The notes: generated by a model from the sequence alone, not told the origin. A stretch of DNA of 64,000 nt from Takakia lepidozioides (GCA_030704615.1 CM060731.1:56524756-56588755); one strand, 5' to 3'. Counted from the stretch's first letter, positions 44,916 through 56,600 are shown. A program made the numbers and translations.

Positions 44916-45514
44916 TTTCCCATTTGGCAGACCATGACGACCTCCACAGTGACGAGGACCCCACTCTTCCGAAGTTTCGTTGTGGGGAAAGCAATCGGCA
45001 TCTCGACTGGTACAATGAGCTTCACCGCATTGTCGCCTCCCTGTGGACCTTTGCTCTGCAGCACTCCTCAATGGAGTTCACGACGGAGGAGGCCACCCGT
45101 GTTTTGGACAAAGCCCGTGAGTATGGAGTGGCTCTTCTGGCAGAGGAGACCGAGCCACCGCTTATCGCGCAGCTCTTTCTCATGCACGACCCACGCCCAC
45201 TAGAGATAAGGCACATGGCCATCGCCCACCCAATATTTGGTGTTCGTCCAAAGCACTTAGTGAGCTTGACAGAGAGTGTTTTTCAGGAGATAGCAGATTG
45301 TTTCTTCCGCCGTCAATGGATGCAATTCGGCAATTTCAGGTCTTACATCAAATTAAAAAAAGACCTTCACAATCTGCGGATGGACCTGCTGTACGGAAGC
45401 AAAGAGGCTCGGGAAAGTATCACGCAAGACGCCATGATGTGGGTTGTGACTGTGCAAGAGCGTGCGGTGTTGGACATTGCATTTAACAAACGACATGCTT
45501 TCCAAGTGCTCTAG
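44876..45514 (+). CDS. Continuation of the unrecognised element protein in another frame
   Basis: This 212-residue frame overlaps the end of the previous exon by 40 nt in a different frame and looks coding: HRIVASLWTFALQHSSMEF, PRPLEIRHMAIAHPIFGVRP, DCFFRRQWMQFGNFRSYIKLKKDLHNLRMDL. It is mixed charged/hydrophobic and probably helical, with no known domain I can name. A frameshift or a missed small intron between 44870 and 44915 would join it to the upstream frame. In-frame sequence continues past the TAG at 45512 for about 40 codons, again suggesting decay. Confidence 0.45.
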   Translation: MYLCSRPHCVAELISHLADHDDLHSDEDPTLPKFRCGESNRHLDWYNELHRIVASLWTFALQHSSMEFTTEEATRVLDKAREYGVALLAEETEPPLIAQLFLMHDPRPLEIRHMAIAHPIFGVRPKHLVSLTESVFQEIADCFFRRQWMQFGNFRSYIKLKKDLHNLRMDLLYGSKEARESITQDAMMWVVTVQERAVLDIAFNKRHAFQVL

Positions 45515-45635
45515 AGTGGGTTTCCAGCAGAGGACCGTGTTACAGCTCTGGGACAGCTTGATGAGGCCTTCATGGATTGGCTGATGAAAGATATTGGCAC
45601 TAGAGGAAAAACGTGGAATAACCACTGGCCCTTTA

Positions 45636-46180
45636 GCCACTACTGTCTTTTTCCACTCTATAAACCACTAGTAACCACTTGCCAGTGGTTAAGCCACTGT
45701 GGCATCACAGACAGTGGTTGGAAGTGGTTTCAACCACTCAGTAGTCCACGTGTAATAATTTGTTTTTATTTATTATTATTTATTTGGTAATACATTTTAA
45801 TTAATAAATATAATATTCCACGTGGACGAGTGCAGTGGTACATTGTGAGTGGTTATAGACACCTCAGTGATGGGAAGTGGTTGAAACCACTTGCTACTCC
45901 AAGTGTAATAATTCAAATTTTATTTGTGATTTATGATTTGGAAATATATTTTAATTCATAAATATAATATTCCACGTGGACGGGGACAGTGCACGTTGAT
46001 CTTGAGTGGTTAAAGACACCTCATTGATTTGTACCACTTTGATAGTGGTGGAGAGTGGGTGGTGAAAGATACTACAGTAATTGGAACCACTATTCTAGTG
46101 GTTGCTCATGAGTGGTTACCTACACAACAGTGATTGGTACCACTTTTTGGGTGATACATGAAAAACTTTAAGTGGTTTGT
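45636..46180. repeat. CCACTT/AAGTGG palindromic repeats with a 153-bp tandem dimer
   Basis: Dense ccact and agtgg copies form many small palindromes (for example gaagtggtttcaaccact). A unit starting at 45721 repeats at 45874 (about 153 bp): palindrome, tccacgtgtaataatt, AT-rich segment, atattccacgtggacg, then gagtggttatagacacctca. No coding content. Confidence 0.8.
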
Positions 46181-46261
46181 GCAGCTGTGACAGACTTTGA
46201 AAAACAGACAAGTGGCCAGACCATTGTGGGATGATGCTATTGAACAAATGGTTCCAACAAT

Positions 46262-46980
46262 AAACTTTATTCTGAATCTGAAACATATTCGTCACCCTCT
46301 GAATCACTTTGCTCAACTGGAATAGCGGTTGGTTGCACAAATGCCGCTTGAATGGTAGCCAACATAGCCAGGTCTTCTTTATTTAGGTCCCTAATGACCT
46401 AGGTATTGGCAGATCTGATAAGGTAGACGTCGATTGGCACGCCACTCATCACCACATGCCTCTATGTCTGTTGTGAACTGTGCCTTCTCTGTTAAAACCA
46501 CTGTTTCAAACCACTGGAGGAATGAGCAGAATGACTTGTAAATGAACATGCTCTTCCAACAAGTCACTCACTTAGACATTCCGTTACTACATCATTGGTT
46601 ATAATCAGGATGAACCACTGACATTTGTGACTTTGTGGGTGGTTTGATTACACTGGTGATAGTCAGAATTGAAATTGAACTTGATATGAATAAGGTGCAA
46701 TGAAAAGAAATACTCACTGCACCCAAGGAGCCATGACATTGGTATTGTTCAGCACATACAAAATTTGTGCTGCATCTCTCCCAGCTCTAGTCATGTCCCG
46801 CTTTTTGCCGACACCTTCGAAGACCTCGTCCTCAACCCCTTCCTCCGCATTTGCATCCCAAATCCGCCGTTGAGTTGCATCAAATGATTGCATATACTCA
46901 GTCATGGAGCTCATGTCCTCATCCAGAACATACCCTGTAGTCGTACTCCATTCTGGCTTTGTGTAATTCCTAACGTATCC
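46262..46980 (-). pseudogene. Coding remnants of an unrecognised protein
   Basis: On the minus strand, 46914-46714 (EYMQSFDATQRRIWDANAEEG, ILYVLNNTNVMAPWVQ) and 46440-46262 (RDLNKEDLAMLATIQAAFVQ, EQSDSEGDEYVSDSE, stop) read like parts of one acidic protein. An in-frame TAG in the second piece and the gap between them indicate decay or unresolved introns. No family was identified; a transposon protein is likely from context. Confidence 0.35.
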
Positions 46981-47140
46981 CTAAGATCTTTCATGTAACG
47001 CTCCATGGGATACATCCACCGTGAAGACACTGGATGAACAGTTTTGTTTATCTCCATGGAATACATCTATGTGCTCACTTGTAACCACTAAAATGAATTT
47101 TAAGAAAAAAATCAAAGTGCAAAAGATTTAAAAAAAAACA

Positions 47141-47352
47141 CATCGGCTGGTAAGTGCAGAGTGTGTCATCCTGGTGGTTCAGGGTTCAAACCCGCTGCAT
47201 TACCCCATGTGTGGGATTGTTTGTGACGACGGTATGTCTGGGCGTTGATCCTCCTGTAGGTCTCATGGCCCATAAATGAAAGGGGGTTAATTTTTCCCCC
47301 TCCTCAAGGGCCTGAGGTTTCCTTTAAAATTTATTTAAAAAAAAAAACAAAA
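47141..47352 (+). mobile_element. tRNA-derived SINE
   Basis: An A-box-like ggctggtaagtgcaga is followed about 40 nt later by a good B box (agggttcaaacccg, 47181-47194), an unrelated ~100-nt body, and an A-rich end (aaaaaaaaaacaaaa at 47338-47352). The leading a-rich run at 47120-47140 and this tail could be target-site related. It is not a tRNA gene because the cloverleaf does not close. Confidence 0.55.
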
Positions 47353-47449
47353 AGTTGCTTATAGGGTTTGTAAAAAGGTTAAAAAACTTTTAAAAATTGC
47401 CCATCACGTATGTCCAATATATACATACTTTCGGGGGGGAATTTCAAAT

Positions 47450-47533
47450 GTGTGCATGTAGCGTACTAGTAAGGGCTCTTCTTGCGTGTCGCGGGGTCGC
47501 GGGTTCAAACTCCTCGCGTTGTTTTTTTCCCCC
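47450..47533 (+). mobile_element. Short tRNA-like SINE fragment
   Basis: The tagcgtactagtaagggctc stretch is A-box-like. It is followed by a strong B box gggttcaaactcc (47501-47513) and a T-rich end. Only the tRNA-like head is present. Confidence 0.45.
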
Positions 47534-47534
47534 T

Positions 47535-48200
47535 CATGCACTAAGCCCCACTAAGCCCAGCCCCACTAAGCCCTATCGTTGCTGTGCACACTAAGTCCTC
47601 GTGCAGGTTGGTCTTAGCAGGTCGCATTTCAATCTCTGCTCACTCAGCTGCACCGTGGCGGTTCTCATGGACAATCCGACATTACCTGACTACATACACA
47701 AGCAGCACACACAAGAGGTCCGTTTGGGTTCATGGTCTGTCACATCCTCCATGGGTCATGACACAAGGTCGATGACAATGTGGTGAGGGCACCTTCTTCT
47801 TCGACCTATTTCAGCCTGTTTTGCCCTCTCATCAGACTCGGCCCTGAATTTGCAGCACGGAGCAGAGCTCGCATGAGTTTTTTACAGATCCTTCATGATG
47901 GTGGGACAATCGCAATCGCAAGGTGTGGCTTTTTCTTAATGTAGGATGTGAAGAAGTTTGTCCATCCTGCAAATGTGGGCTTTTGGCTCCTGTTAGTACC
48001 ATGATTTGGTATTCTTCCTAATGTTTACAAGGTTTTTGGGAGAGTCAGCTTGGTCTTAGCAGGTCGTGTTTCAATCTCTGCTCACTTAGCTGCACCATGG
48101 TGGTTCTCATGGACCAATGCGATGTTTTTTTTTTTTCCCTCAAGCACTAAGCCCCACTAAGCCCTATCGCTGCTGCGCACTTAAGTCCTCGCTGATGTTT
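47535..48200. repeat. Local duplication of a 150-bp segment
   Basis: Two shared blocks, cactaagccccactaagccc-type and ttggtcttagcaggtcg followed by tttcaatctctgctcact, are found at 47535-47680 and again at 48050-48190 in different order. A second shared block (atgtttacaaggtt.ttggga.agtcagcttggtc) occurs at 48020 and 48193. These are successive local duplications without coding value. Confidence 0.6.
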
Positions 48201-48234
48201 ACAAGGTTCTTGGGATAGTCAGCTTGGTCCAGGG

Positions 48235-50733
48235 TATGCACGGCAGGGACGTGGGATGGAGGCTTTGGAGACCTATGAGCAAATGATGGGGGAAGCACAT
48301 CGTGTTTGTGTGCATTTGCAATGCTGGTGCAAGCCTGGCAGCCCTGGAGAAGGGCTAGAGGTGCATGGGGATATCATCAAAGCTGGAATTGTGCCAAATG
48401 TCAATCTGAACACTGCCCTCGTAGCTTTGGAAAAGGGGAAAGAGGTACATGGCGTCATCTTCAGAGCTGGAATTGTATCAGATGTCATTCTGAACAATAC
48501 CCTGGTGAACATGTTTGCAAAATGTGGGTGCATCTAGGATGCAAAGGGAGTGTTTGACACTATGGTTGAATGAGATGTGGTGTCGTGGAGTGTGATGTTT
48601 GCAGGGTATGCACGACAGGGACGTGGGATGGAGGCTTTGGAGAGCTATGAGCAGATGATGGGGGAAGAACATCATGTTTGTGTGCATTTGCAATGTGCGT
48701 ACAAGCCTGGCAGCCCTGGAGAAGGGCAAGACATGCAATGGGATATTACCAAAGCTGGAATTGTGCCAAATGTCAATCTGAACACTGCCCTAGCAGCTTT
48801 GGAAATGGGGAAAGAGGTGCATGGCGACATCTTCAGAGCTGGAATTGTACCAGATGACATTCTGAACAATACCCTGGTGGACATGTTTGCAAAATGTGGG
48901 TGCATCTAGGATGCAAAGGGAGTGTTTGACACTATGGCTGAACGACATGTGGTGTCATGGAGTGCGATATGATGTGCTTGCAGGGTATGCACAGCAGGGA
49001 TGTGGAATGGAGGCTTTGGAGAGCTATGAGCAAATGATGGGGGAAGCACATCATGTTTGTGTGCATTTGCAATGCTTGTGCAAGCCTGGCAGCCGGCCTG
49101 GAGAGGGGCAAAGAGGTGCATGGGGATTTCATCAAAGCTGGAATTGTACCAAATGTGAATCTGAACACTACCCTGGCAGCTCTAGAAAAGGGGAAAGAGG
49201 TCCATGGCGACATCTTCAGAGCTGGAATTGTACCAAATGTCAGTCTGAACCATACCCTGGGGGACATGTATGCGAAATGTGGGTGCATCGAGCCTGGACG
49301 AGAGGTGCATGGGGTATCATCAAAGCTGGAATTGTACCAAATGTCATTATGAACACTACCCTGGCAGCTCTGGGAAAAGGGGAAAGAGGTCCATGGCGAC
49401 ATCTTCAGAGCTGGAATTGTACCAAATGTCAGTCTGAACCATACCCTGGTGGACATGTATGCAAAATGTGGGTGCATCGAGCCTGGACGAGGGCAAAGAG
49501 GTGCATGGGGTATCATCAAAGCTGGAATTGTACCAAATGTCGTTATGAACACTGCCCTGGCAGCCCTGGAAAAAGGGGAAAGAGGTCCATGGCGACATCT
49601 TCAGAGCTGGAATTGTAAACCATACCCTGGTGGACATTTATGCAAAATGTGGGTGCATCGAGCCTGGACAAGGGCAAAGCGGTGCATGGGGTATCATCAA
49701 AGCTGGAATTGTACCAAATGTCATTATGAACACTGCCGTGGCAGCTTTGGAAAAAAGGGAAAGAGGTCCATGGCGACATCTTCAGAGCTGGAATTGTACC
49801 AAATGTCATTCTGAACCATACCCTGGTGGACATGTTTGCAAAATGTGGGTGCAAAGGGATCTAGGATCTAGGATGCAAAGGGAGTGTTCGACACTATGGC
49901 TGAACGAGATGTGGTGTCGTGGAGTGCGATGCTTGCAAGGTATGCACGGCAAGGACGTGGGATGGAGGCTTTGGAGACCTATGAGCAAAGGATGGGGGAA
50001 GCACATCATGTTTGTGTGCATTTGCAATTCTTGTGCAAGCCTGGCAGCCCTGGAGAAGGGCAAGAGGTGCATGGGGATATCATCAAAGCTGGAATTGTGC
50101 CAAATGTCAATCTGAACACTGCCCTAGCAATTTTGGAAAAGGGGAAAGAGGTCCATGGCGACATCTTCAGAGTTGGAATTGTACCAGATGTCATTCTGAA
50201 CAATACCCTGGTGAACATGTTTGCAAAATGTGGGTGCATCTAGGATGCAAAGGGAGTGTTCGACACTATGGCTGAACGAGATGTGGTGTCGTGGAGTGCG
50301 ATGCTTGCATGGTATGCACGGCAGGGACGTGGGATGGAGGCTTTGGAGAGCTATGAGCAAATGATGGGGGAAGCACATCATGTTTGTGTGCATTTGCAAT
50401 GCTTGTGCAAGCCTGGCAGCCGGCATGGAGAAGGGCAAGAGGTGCATGGGGATATCATCAAAGTTGGAATTGTGCCAAATGTCAATCTGAACACTGCCCT
50501 GGCAGCTTAGGGGAAAGAGGTCCATGGCGACATCTTCAGAGTTGGATTGTACCAAAATAAAACCTTGGTGAACATGTTTGCAAAATGTGGGTGCATCTAG
50601 GATGCAAAGGGAGTGTTCGACACTATGGCTGAATGAGATGTGGTGTCGTGGAGTGCGATGCTTGCATGGTATGCACGGCAGGGACGTGGGAAGGAGGCTT
50701 TGGAGAGCTATGAGCAAATGATGGGGGAAGGGG
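48235..50733 (+). pseudogene. Tandem array of PPR-derived pseudogene modules
   Basis: The consensus module reads VFDTMAERDVVSWSAMLAG, YARQGRGMEALESYEQMMGE, a degenerate HHVCVHLQC piece, then EVHGDIIKAGIVPNVNLNTAL, EVHGDIFRAGIVPDVILNNT and LVDMFAKCGCI, a PLS-type PPR segment. Full modules of about 340-380 bp begin near 48252, 48627, 49000, 49960, 50333 and 50690. Shorter sub-repeats of about 180 bp (the IKAGIVPN / IFRAGIVPN part) fill 49290-49820. Most modules share TAG after CGCI (tgcatctagg), so the stop predates amplification. It is non-functional as protein and is the product of unequal exchange or replication slippage of a broken PPR gene. Confidence 0.85.
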
Positions 50734-50789
50734 GGGCACCTTCTTCAATAGCACAACGGCTACGAGTGGGCTGTGGACCACAGTCCTAG

Positions 50790-51965
50790 ATCATGGTATG
50801 TCATCAGACCTTTAACAGACCTTGTCGGTGACCATGAACGCATACCTTCTCGCAGACTTTATCCCAGACCATGTGAACCATGACAACCAACAGACCTTGT
50901 GAAGCAGACCACGTGAACCAGCAAACCCCCATGTATTCTTCCATTTGTGAGCAGACCAGGGATGAGTGCTTTGTTTCTGACAATGTTTCTGACATTGTTG
51001 CAGAGTACGACCCGGAGGACGAGCTTGTTTGGAATGCTCTGGACCAATACGCCAATGGCGCATGACAGCTTCTAAGAGCCCTCCGTGGCCATACTAGCGT
51101 CGAGTCACCCATTAAATGCAGGCTCATTGGAGTTCATACAACAGTAGACCCTTCATTTACACAGAACCCAACTCCTATGGAGACCCAGCAGGACCGCAGC
51201 GAGCAGACCGTGGAGCGAGCAGACCCTTCCCAGCAAAATCCCAAGTACCGACATGCAAACCAGCAGACCTTGTCGATGGAGAACAAGGAACAACAGACCC
51301 CCAACTGGATTATCAGTACTCCCCAACCAGACAATGTGGTGGGACACCCAAAGTCCGAGGCCTTTTTTCTCGAATCGTTGGCCAGACTTCGTGAGACTTG
51401 TTTGGGTGACAAAAACTTACTGACTTTTTCCAACTTGTCCTTGCCAAAACAGACTTTCGTGGAGGCATTGCACACCTTACCCGAAATTACTGGGGAGACC
51501 TTGGTTATGCATGCTTTTCCAGATAACACCTTCCAGAACACCTTCTATGAGCAGACCTTTCCAGATCAGCGGGCACCCATCTTACATCAGATGCAGACCT
51601 TCCCACCGTCCACCTTCCTAGAGCAAACCGCTACGGTGGACAGCAGACCAGAGCATACTAGAGCAAACCAGACCACACCACACCACACCACACCAGAGGA
51701 GTCCCCACTAGACCAGACCAGACCAGAGCGAATGACTCCAGACGAGACGAGTGCACAAGAGACTAGACCCTAGAAGACCAGAGGATACCAGACCACACGA
51801 CACCACACTAGACCGTATCAGAGTAGACCTTTCCCGACCAGTGCAGACCTGATCAGACCTTGCCGGAGGACACCCTGCCCGGTACATTGCTTGACAACAG
51901 CACCGCATAAGTGCATCGCGACACAGGTATGGATGCTAACACCTCCAACATCAGCAGACCCTGCC
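50790..51965 (+). CDS. AGACC-rich frame, low-complexity Gln-Thr/Arg-Pro protein
   Basis: A 198-residue frame (51177-51773) is open within AGACC-rich DNA. Its composition is largely imposed by the motif: cag acc gives Gln-Thr, aga cc gives Arg-Pro. A middle section (LESLARLRETCLGDKNLLTF, LPKQTFVEALHTLPEITGET) is less biased and more protein-like. The 3' part is close to a simple repeat (ccacaccacacc at 51676-51700). It is probably an exon or decayed exon of the same element as 43012-45514; no domain. Confidence 0.35.
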
Positions 51966-52233
51966 AGTGCAGGACATCAGATCATCTGACATTCGTGAAG
52001 ACCTGGCGGAAAAAACCCAGGAAGCGACGCCGATCCTCCCTGGCACTTACAAGTTGCCGAAAATGAGAGGATCAATTCCTTTCCCCCCCACTGCACCATC
52101 TGCTGAGAAGCAGAGAATGGTAGTGGACCTTACCCTTGTCACCAAACCTTCTGACACAGCACGACCTGAACAGTACTGAGAAGGCGCCAGTGCTCATTTA
52201 TCCATAGTACAGACCAATTCTCCAATTGTAACT

Positions 52234-53030
52234 ATGGACTATGACAGTGACACTTTGGACTGTGACCTTCCCCATCTGTTAGAGGCAAGGTCTACAGAAG
52301 ATGAGGATGTATCTTTGGCCGTTTTGCCACTTAGTTGTGTGGACCCCGACTCGTCTGTAGACCCACAAGTGGCGTTAGACCAATCCGTTGATAGGGTGCT
52401 CTTTATGTTCGACTCCACCACTGAGAAGGTAGACCCCACAGCAGACCTTTCAGCAGACCTTTTGGAAACCCATGCACATATTTTTGTCCATTCTCATTCT
52501 CTGGATCCAGTCACTGTAGTCAAAGATGTACCTGCCACAGGAGTGGTGCAATTGCAGACACCCACAGCGCCCACAAAGGTCTGATTCCATTGCATTTTTA
52601 CAATCCAATTTTTTTTTCGGGTGCATTTGGGTGGTCATTGCTAAGGTTTTGTGGTCTGATCTTCATGTGAAGGTTCTGGCGTTTGAGGTCTCAGCTCATG
52701 GTCCGTTGCAGGTGCTCAACATGGGGTCAAGCACAAAGGGTGGACCAGTAGTGATAACCCCCACTGTAGGGGCCAGTTCGACCCATGGAGTGCAAGAAGC
52801 GTCTAGAACGGGACCACAGAGTGTCAATAAACCCCAGGACAAAATCTTGTTGTGAAGCCGAGCTAGCCAGCTCCGGGAGGGTATGAAGGAGACGGCTGTT
52901 GCATTGGAAAAGAAGTTGGATGAACCTGCTTCAGCAAATAGAGCGACGGTAGCTGGGAAGAAGCGCATACCATGGCGTGGCAGACCCGAGGCAAAAAACA
53001 ATTCCCCCCAAAAAAGGCGCTCCATGGGTC
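52234..53030 (+). CDS. Acidic two-exon frame of the AGACC-rich element
   Basis: Frame 52234-52578 (DYDSDTLDCDLPHLLEARST, DPDSSVDPQVALDQSVDRVL) is acidic. It meets a donor-like aag/gtctga at 52579 and may resume at 52711 after ccgttgcag (MGSSTKGGPVVITPTVGASS). A third open piece after 52880 (MKETAVALEKKLDEPAS, GKKRIPWRGRPEAKNN) is basic and ends near 53030. The 52579-52710 interval is GGTCT-biased (gtggtctgat, gaggtctcag), as expected for an intron of this element. Phases are not all consistent and a TGA lies at 52852, so exon structure is uncertain. Confidence 0.35.
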
Positions 53031-53600
53031 TGCTCCTGATGTGGTTGCCGTTCATCCGCTCCATTGCCCTACTCCATTGGTCTGTTCGTTGGGTCTGGTA
53101 CCGTATCCGTTGTAGGTCTGGTCTTTCTGGGTGTGGTCTCATTCTCTCGGAGCCATACCATTGGCCATCGACGCCCAACTGGATCTATCAATTGCATTGG
53201 TGTAGTCTTTGGTGGCATAATGTTTTTTTTCCAAATTGGATTTAAGACCTCTGAACAACAACAACAACAACAGGCGATAGGCAACAGAGAAAAGAGAAAA
53301 GAGCAAATGGGGTCTGAGGAGATCAGCAAGTGCCATGGCATGCCCTAAATTTGGACGGTCTGGATAAAACCGGATCTGGATGGGCAGATGCGCGCCACGT
53401 AGGTCTGGGTCTGTTGTGCCGGTCTGGGGTGGTCTGCCGGACGACATGCGCCACTAGCGGGCAAACCCCAGCCTTGGGCGGACCTAGCGGCGACCGCGGG
53501 TGGCTGTGGGCCTGCCGACCGCGCTGCACGGCTAGTAGATGGGGGTGGGCGGGGGAGGCCGACCCCGCGTCGGTGCGCGCCCTGTCCCACACGCGACATA
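53028..53600. repeat. GGTCT-biased segment followed by a GC-rich patch
   Basis: 53030-53160 and 53395-53440 carry repeated ggtctg/ggtctgg on the plus strand (for example gtaggtctggtctttctggg). A (caa)n run lies at 53262-53275. 53440-53600 is GC-rich (gcgggcaaaccc...gaccgcgctgc). This looks like the right end of the AGACC/GGTCT region. Confidence 0.55.
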
Positions 53601-56600
53601 AACTCCCAATTATTCAAAAATGAGAGGCATTTATAAGTATGTGGAGTAATTTTCTGGAAGGTTTCTTCATTATAAATTTCCGGATTTCAGTAAAAAAGTG
53701 TATAGTGGCCCATTCATCCCCTTATTCACGGTGGTTGAATACAAGCAAACAAAGTCTTATGTATTGTACAAGTAGTGGACCCCCTCTGCCTCTAATTCCC
53801 CACACTGTCACAGTTTCCAAGAATCACTACGGTATGTACCGAAGGCTCTACACCTCGTCGACTATGACAATTGTTCTTGCTGGCTGTGTGACAATCTATA
53901 CCTCAGGAGTGGCATCCCAGTGGTCAGTACTAAGCCATGGCGTGTTGTGGCAAAGAGGACTTCCCTCATGATGCTCTCCCACAACACAGAACTAGTGGGA
54001 CTAGAATCTATTGAAAACCGAGTACCTACTCTCCAAGATCAGATCGCCCACTTGGATATTTGATGGCTTGGATCATTTTCAGGATAATTCTGGAGCCCAT
54101 GCTAAATAAAAAGGAAGTCGTGATTCTCACAATGCTGGTGCTGCATGAACTTCTTGCAACCTACCTCATGAGTTCAGATGTTTGAAAGGAGCCATGAATC
54201 TGCTCGTTGACACATCATGCTCATTGGTAGTCAGTGCGTTGCAAAATAGATTCGATCAATGCTGCAACTACAAATTTTGAAGTACAAGCTGATTTTCCAC
54301 ATAGTATGTGCATCCGTTCATTGCCTACCAGCGCGATTACATTTCAAGATCTCAAGTCACTGGCAAACACTCAACACCTTCGAAAGAAGCTGTTCAAAAT
54401 TGCTAGGAGCTCGGAAATTTCCAGACTGGTGGAGCTTGCCTCAGCTAGATTCCTACTAAGGGTTTGACAAAGGAGTTTACAAGCTTCCAACTTTTAAGAG
54501 TAGGGGAGGAGAAAGACAAATCAGAATTAACCCAACAGAGCAGAATTGCCTCTCTGGCACGCTTGGTTACACGAATTCTAGAGGTATTAATAGTGCGGGA
54601 ACTGGGGGCCGATTAAGCGAGCATTCAGAATAAACACCACTCGAATACCTTGCCCAAATTGTGCACACTCAAATTAGGTGCGTCACGATGGATCACTGGT
54701 CCTACATAGCGGACTACGTATTGCTAGTTGTAATGGAGACAAAGTCGGTTTTTAGTGAAGCTTGACATGCGTCGTGAATTCAGGCTCCTACATAACTGCA
54801 TGTGGCTGGACCGAGTGGGCCGGTAGTCTATCCTCTAGATAGTTATTAGTGAGTGCAATGTTCACACTTCACGCCCTCTGCACTGCCCACAGTACTTCGA
54901 GGGGACTGTTTACGTTGTTATCGTACTTCCAAAGAATATGACAAGTTCATGTGGAAGCATGCCATCATATGATCCGGCTGTCGATATCCACTGAATGTCA
55001 TTTACTATTTGCTGGTTGGAGGAGTCCAAACCGAAAAAGGTGGAGAATCATGTCGACGAGACTGATGAGCGCATGACAACCATCGCTGGCTGCTACAAAA
55101 TCGATCGAGAAATAGAAGAAACGAACACTGAAACGACAAACTGAGAGGAAAGTGGCCGTGCGCCCGGCGTAGCCGGAAAGGCGCCGCCATTACAGTAGGC
55201 TTGGTGTGACTTGTTGAGCAAATTGCGCCCATTCCCCAGAAAGATCGTTCCTTTGTACTTAGAGCTTTCTGACAGAGGTATATTTCCTTCCTTAAGTGCA
55301 ACCCAACGTGCTAAACGAGTTCTTATAGACTGCAAGACCCTCATGGAGCCTTACCGTTAGCTTAGGGTTTGACTGATGATGAGCTACAAATCACATTAGG
55401 AGACTTGATGACAAGATACACTGCACTGCACAGCAACCAAGCAGCCACTAAAACTCGGGGCGTTTACTGGATGATCTACAAAGACAAACGCTTCCATATT
55501 GGACAACCTGGTTAGCTCTATTTCTGATTATACAATAACCAGTGACAACCTTTGCCGCCATAGCTGCTTTGATGATCTGTTTGAATCCAGCTCTGAACTC
55601 TGAACCGCCCATAATAATATAAATCTCCCTCCAGAGGCGGAACTAACAATCTAATAACGAACTCTTGGACTGCAAGAAATCTTTTGTCGCTACTGCAACC
55701 AACGAAATGGACCTGGGTACTTGCGAAGCAGTAAAGGCCTGCACTGCCCTTACACCCAATATTAGCTGCACGTGCCCCCAAACACCTGCGAGTGACGGAA
55801 CCGTGACATTCGGCGCTCTGTTGACCCTCAAAACGAGCCCAGGACCTGTGACCGATAGGCTATGAGCTCTCGGATGGAATGGGCAGGTTGCTCTTTACGG
55901 ATTCCATATGTACATTGAGAATCAGAGCAGCGTCACTCATCAGCGTGGTACTACATGTAACTCCAGTGCATGTGTGGTGACCGTTGCGAGGAGTGTCTCC
56001 CATTGATTTCTAGCTTGTCGCATCATGGTTTTGTTGAGACTGTAGACTACAAGCAGCACTAGTACCAGTCTCCAGATCACTCGATGGTTGTGGACAACTT
56101 CCAACCGTCTTCCTCAGAATACGCACACTCAACAAACGTATCTTCCAAAGATATCATGTTCACTCAACACTCTTCCTTGCTGCACATGAATTTGCACCGA
56201 GAGACTAGATCCAAAGTAATTGCAGTTGTAATGTCAAACTTGAGGGTAAGGTGTGAGGGTTATCTGTCTGGGAGGCGGGTTAATTGCGTCCTCACTCATT
56301 TTATTTTAACATTTTTCAAAAAAGGATCTCCGGGAGCGGCTGCCAAGTTGCTCCTGGCGGCGCACTCGGTTAATAAAATGTGTAGGGTCCATAGCCTAGA
56401 AACAATCTTCATCTTCTCCAAAGTCCGCGTGTGCAGCTTGAGGACTCAGTCTTGGCCGTCAGTACTTCCTCAGCGGTTTGAGGTAAGTGCACAACGTGCG
56501 TATGACGCTTGTCATTGGAATTGTATCCATCTGCATGGACTCAGTCCCGTATCAAGTACTATATATGCAGATTGACAATGACTCGATAGTCGAACAAAAT

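Noticed and set aside
48273-50717. Long minus-strand frames opposite the PPR array
   Set aside because: They are shadow frames of a tandem repeat that lacks stops on that strand; no known motif.
53323-53623. Overlapping frames on both strands in the GC-rich patch
   Set aside because: Three frames are open at once because of base composition; no domain was recognised.
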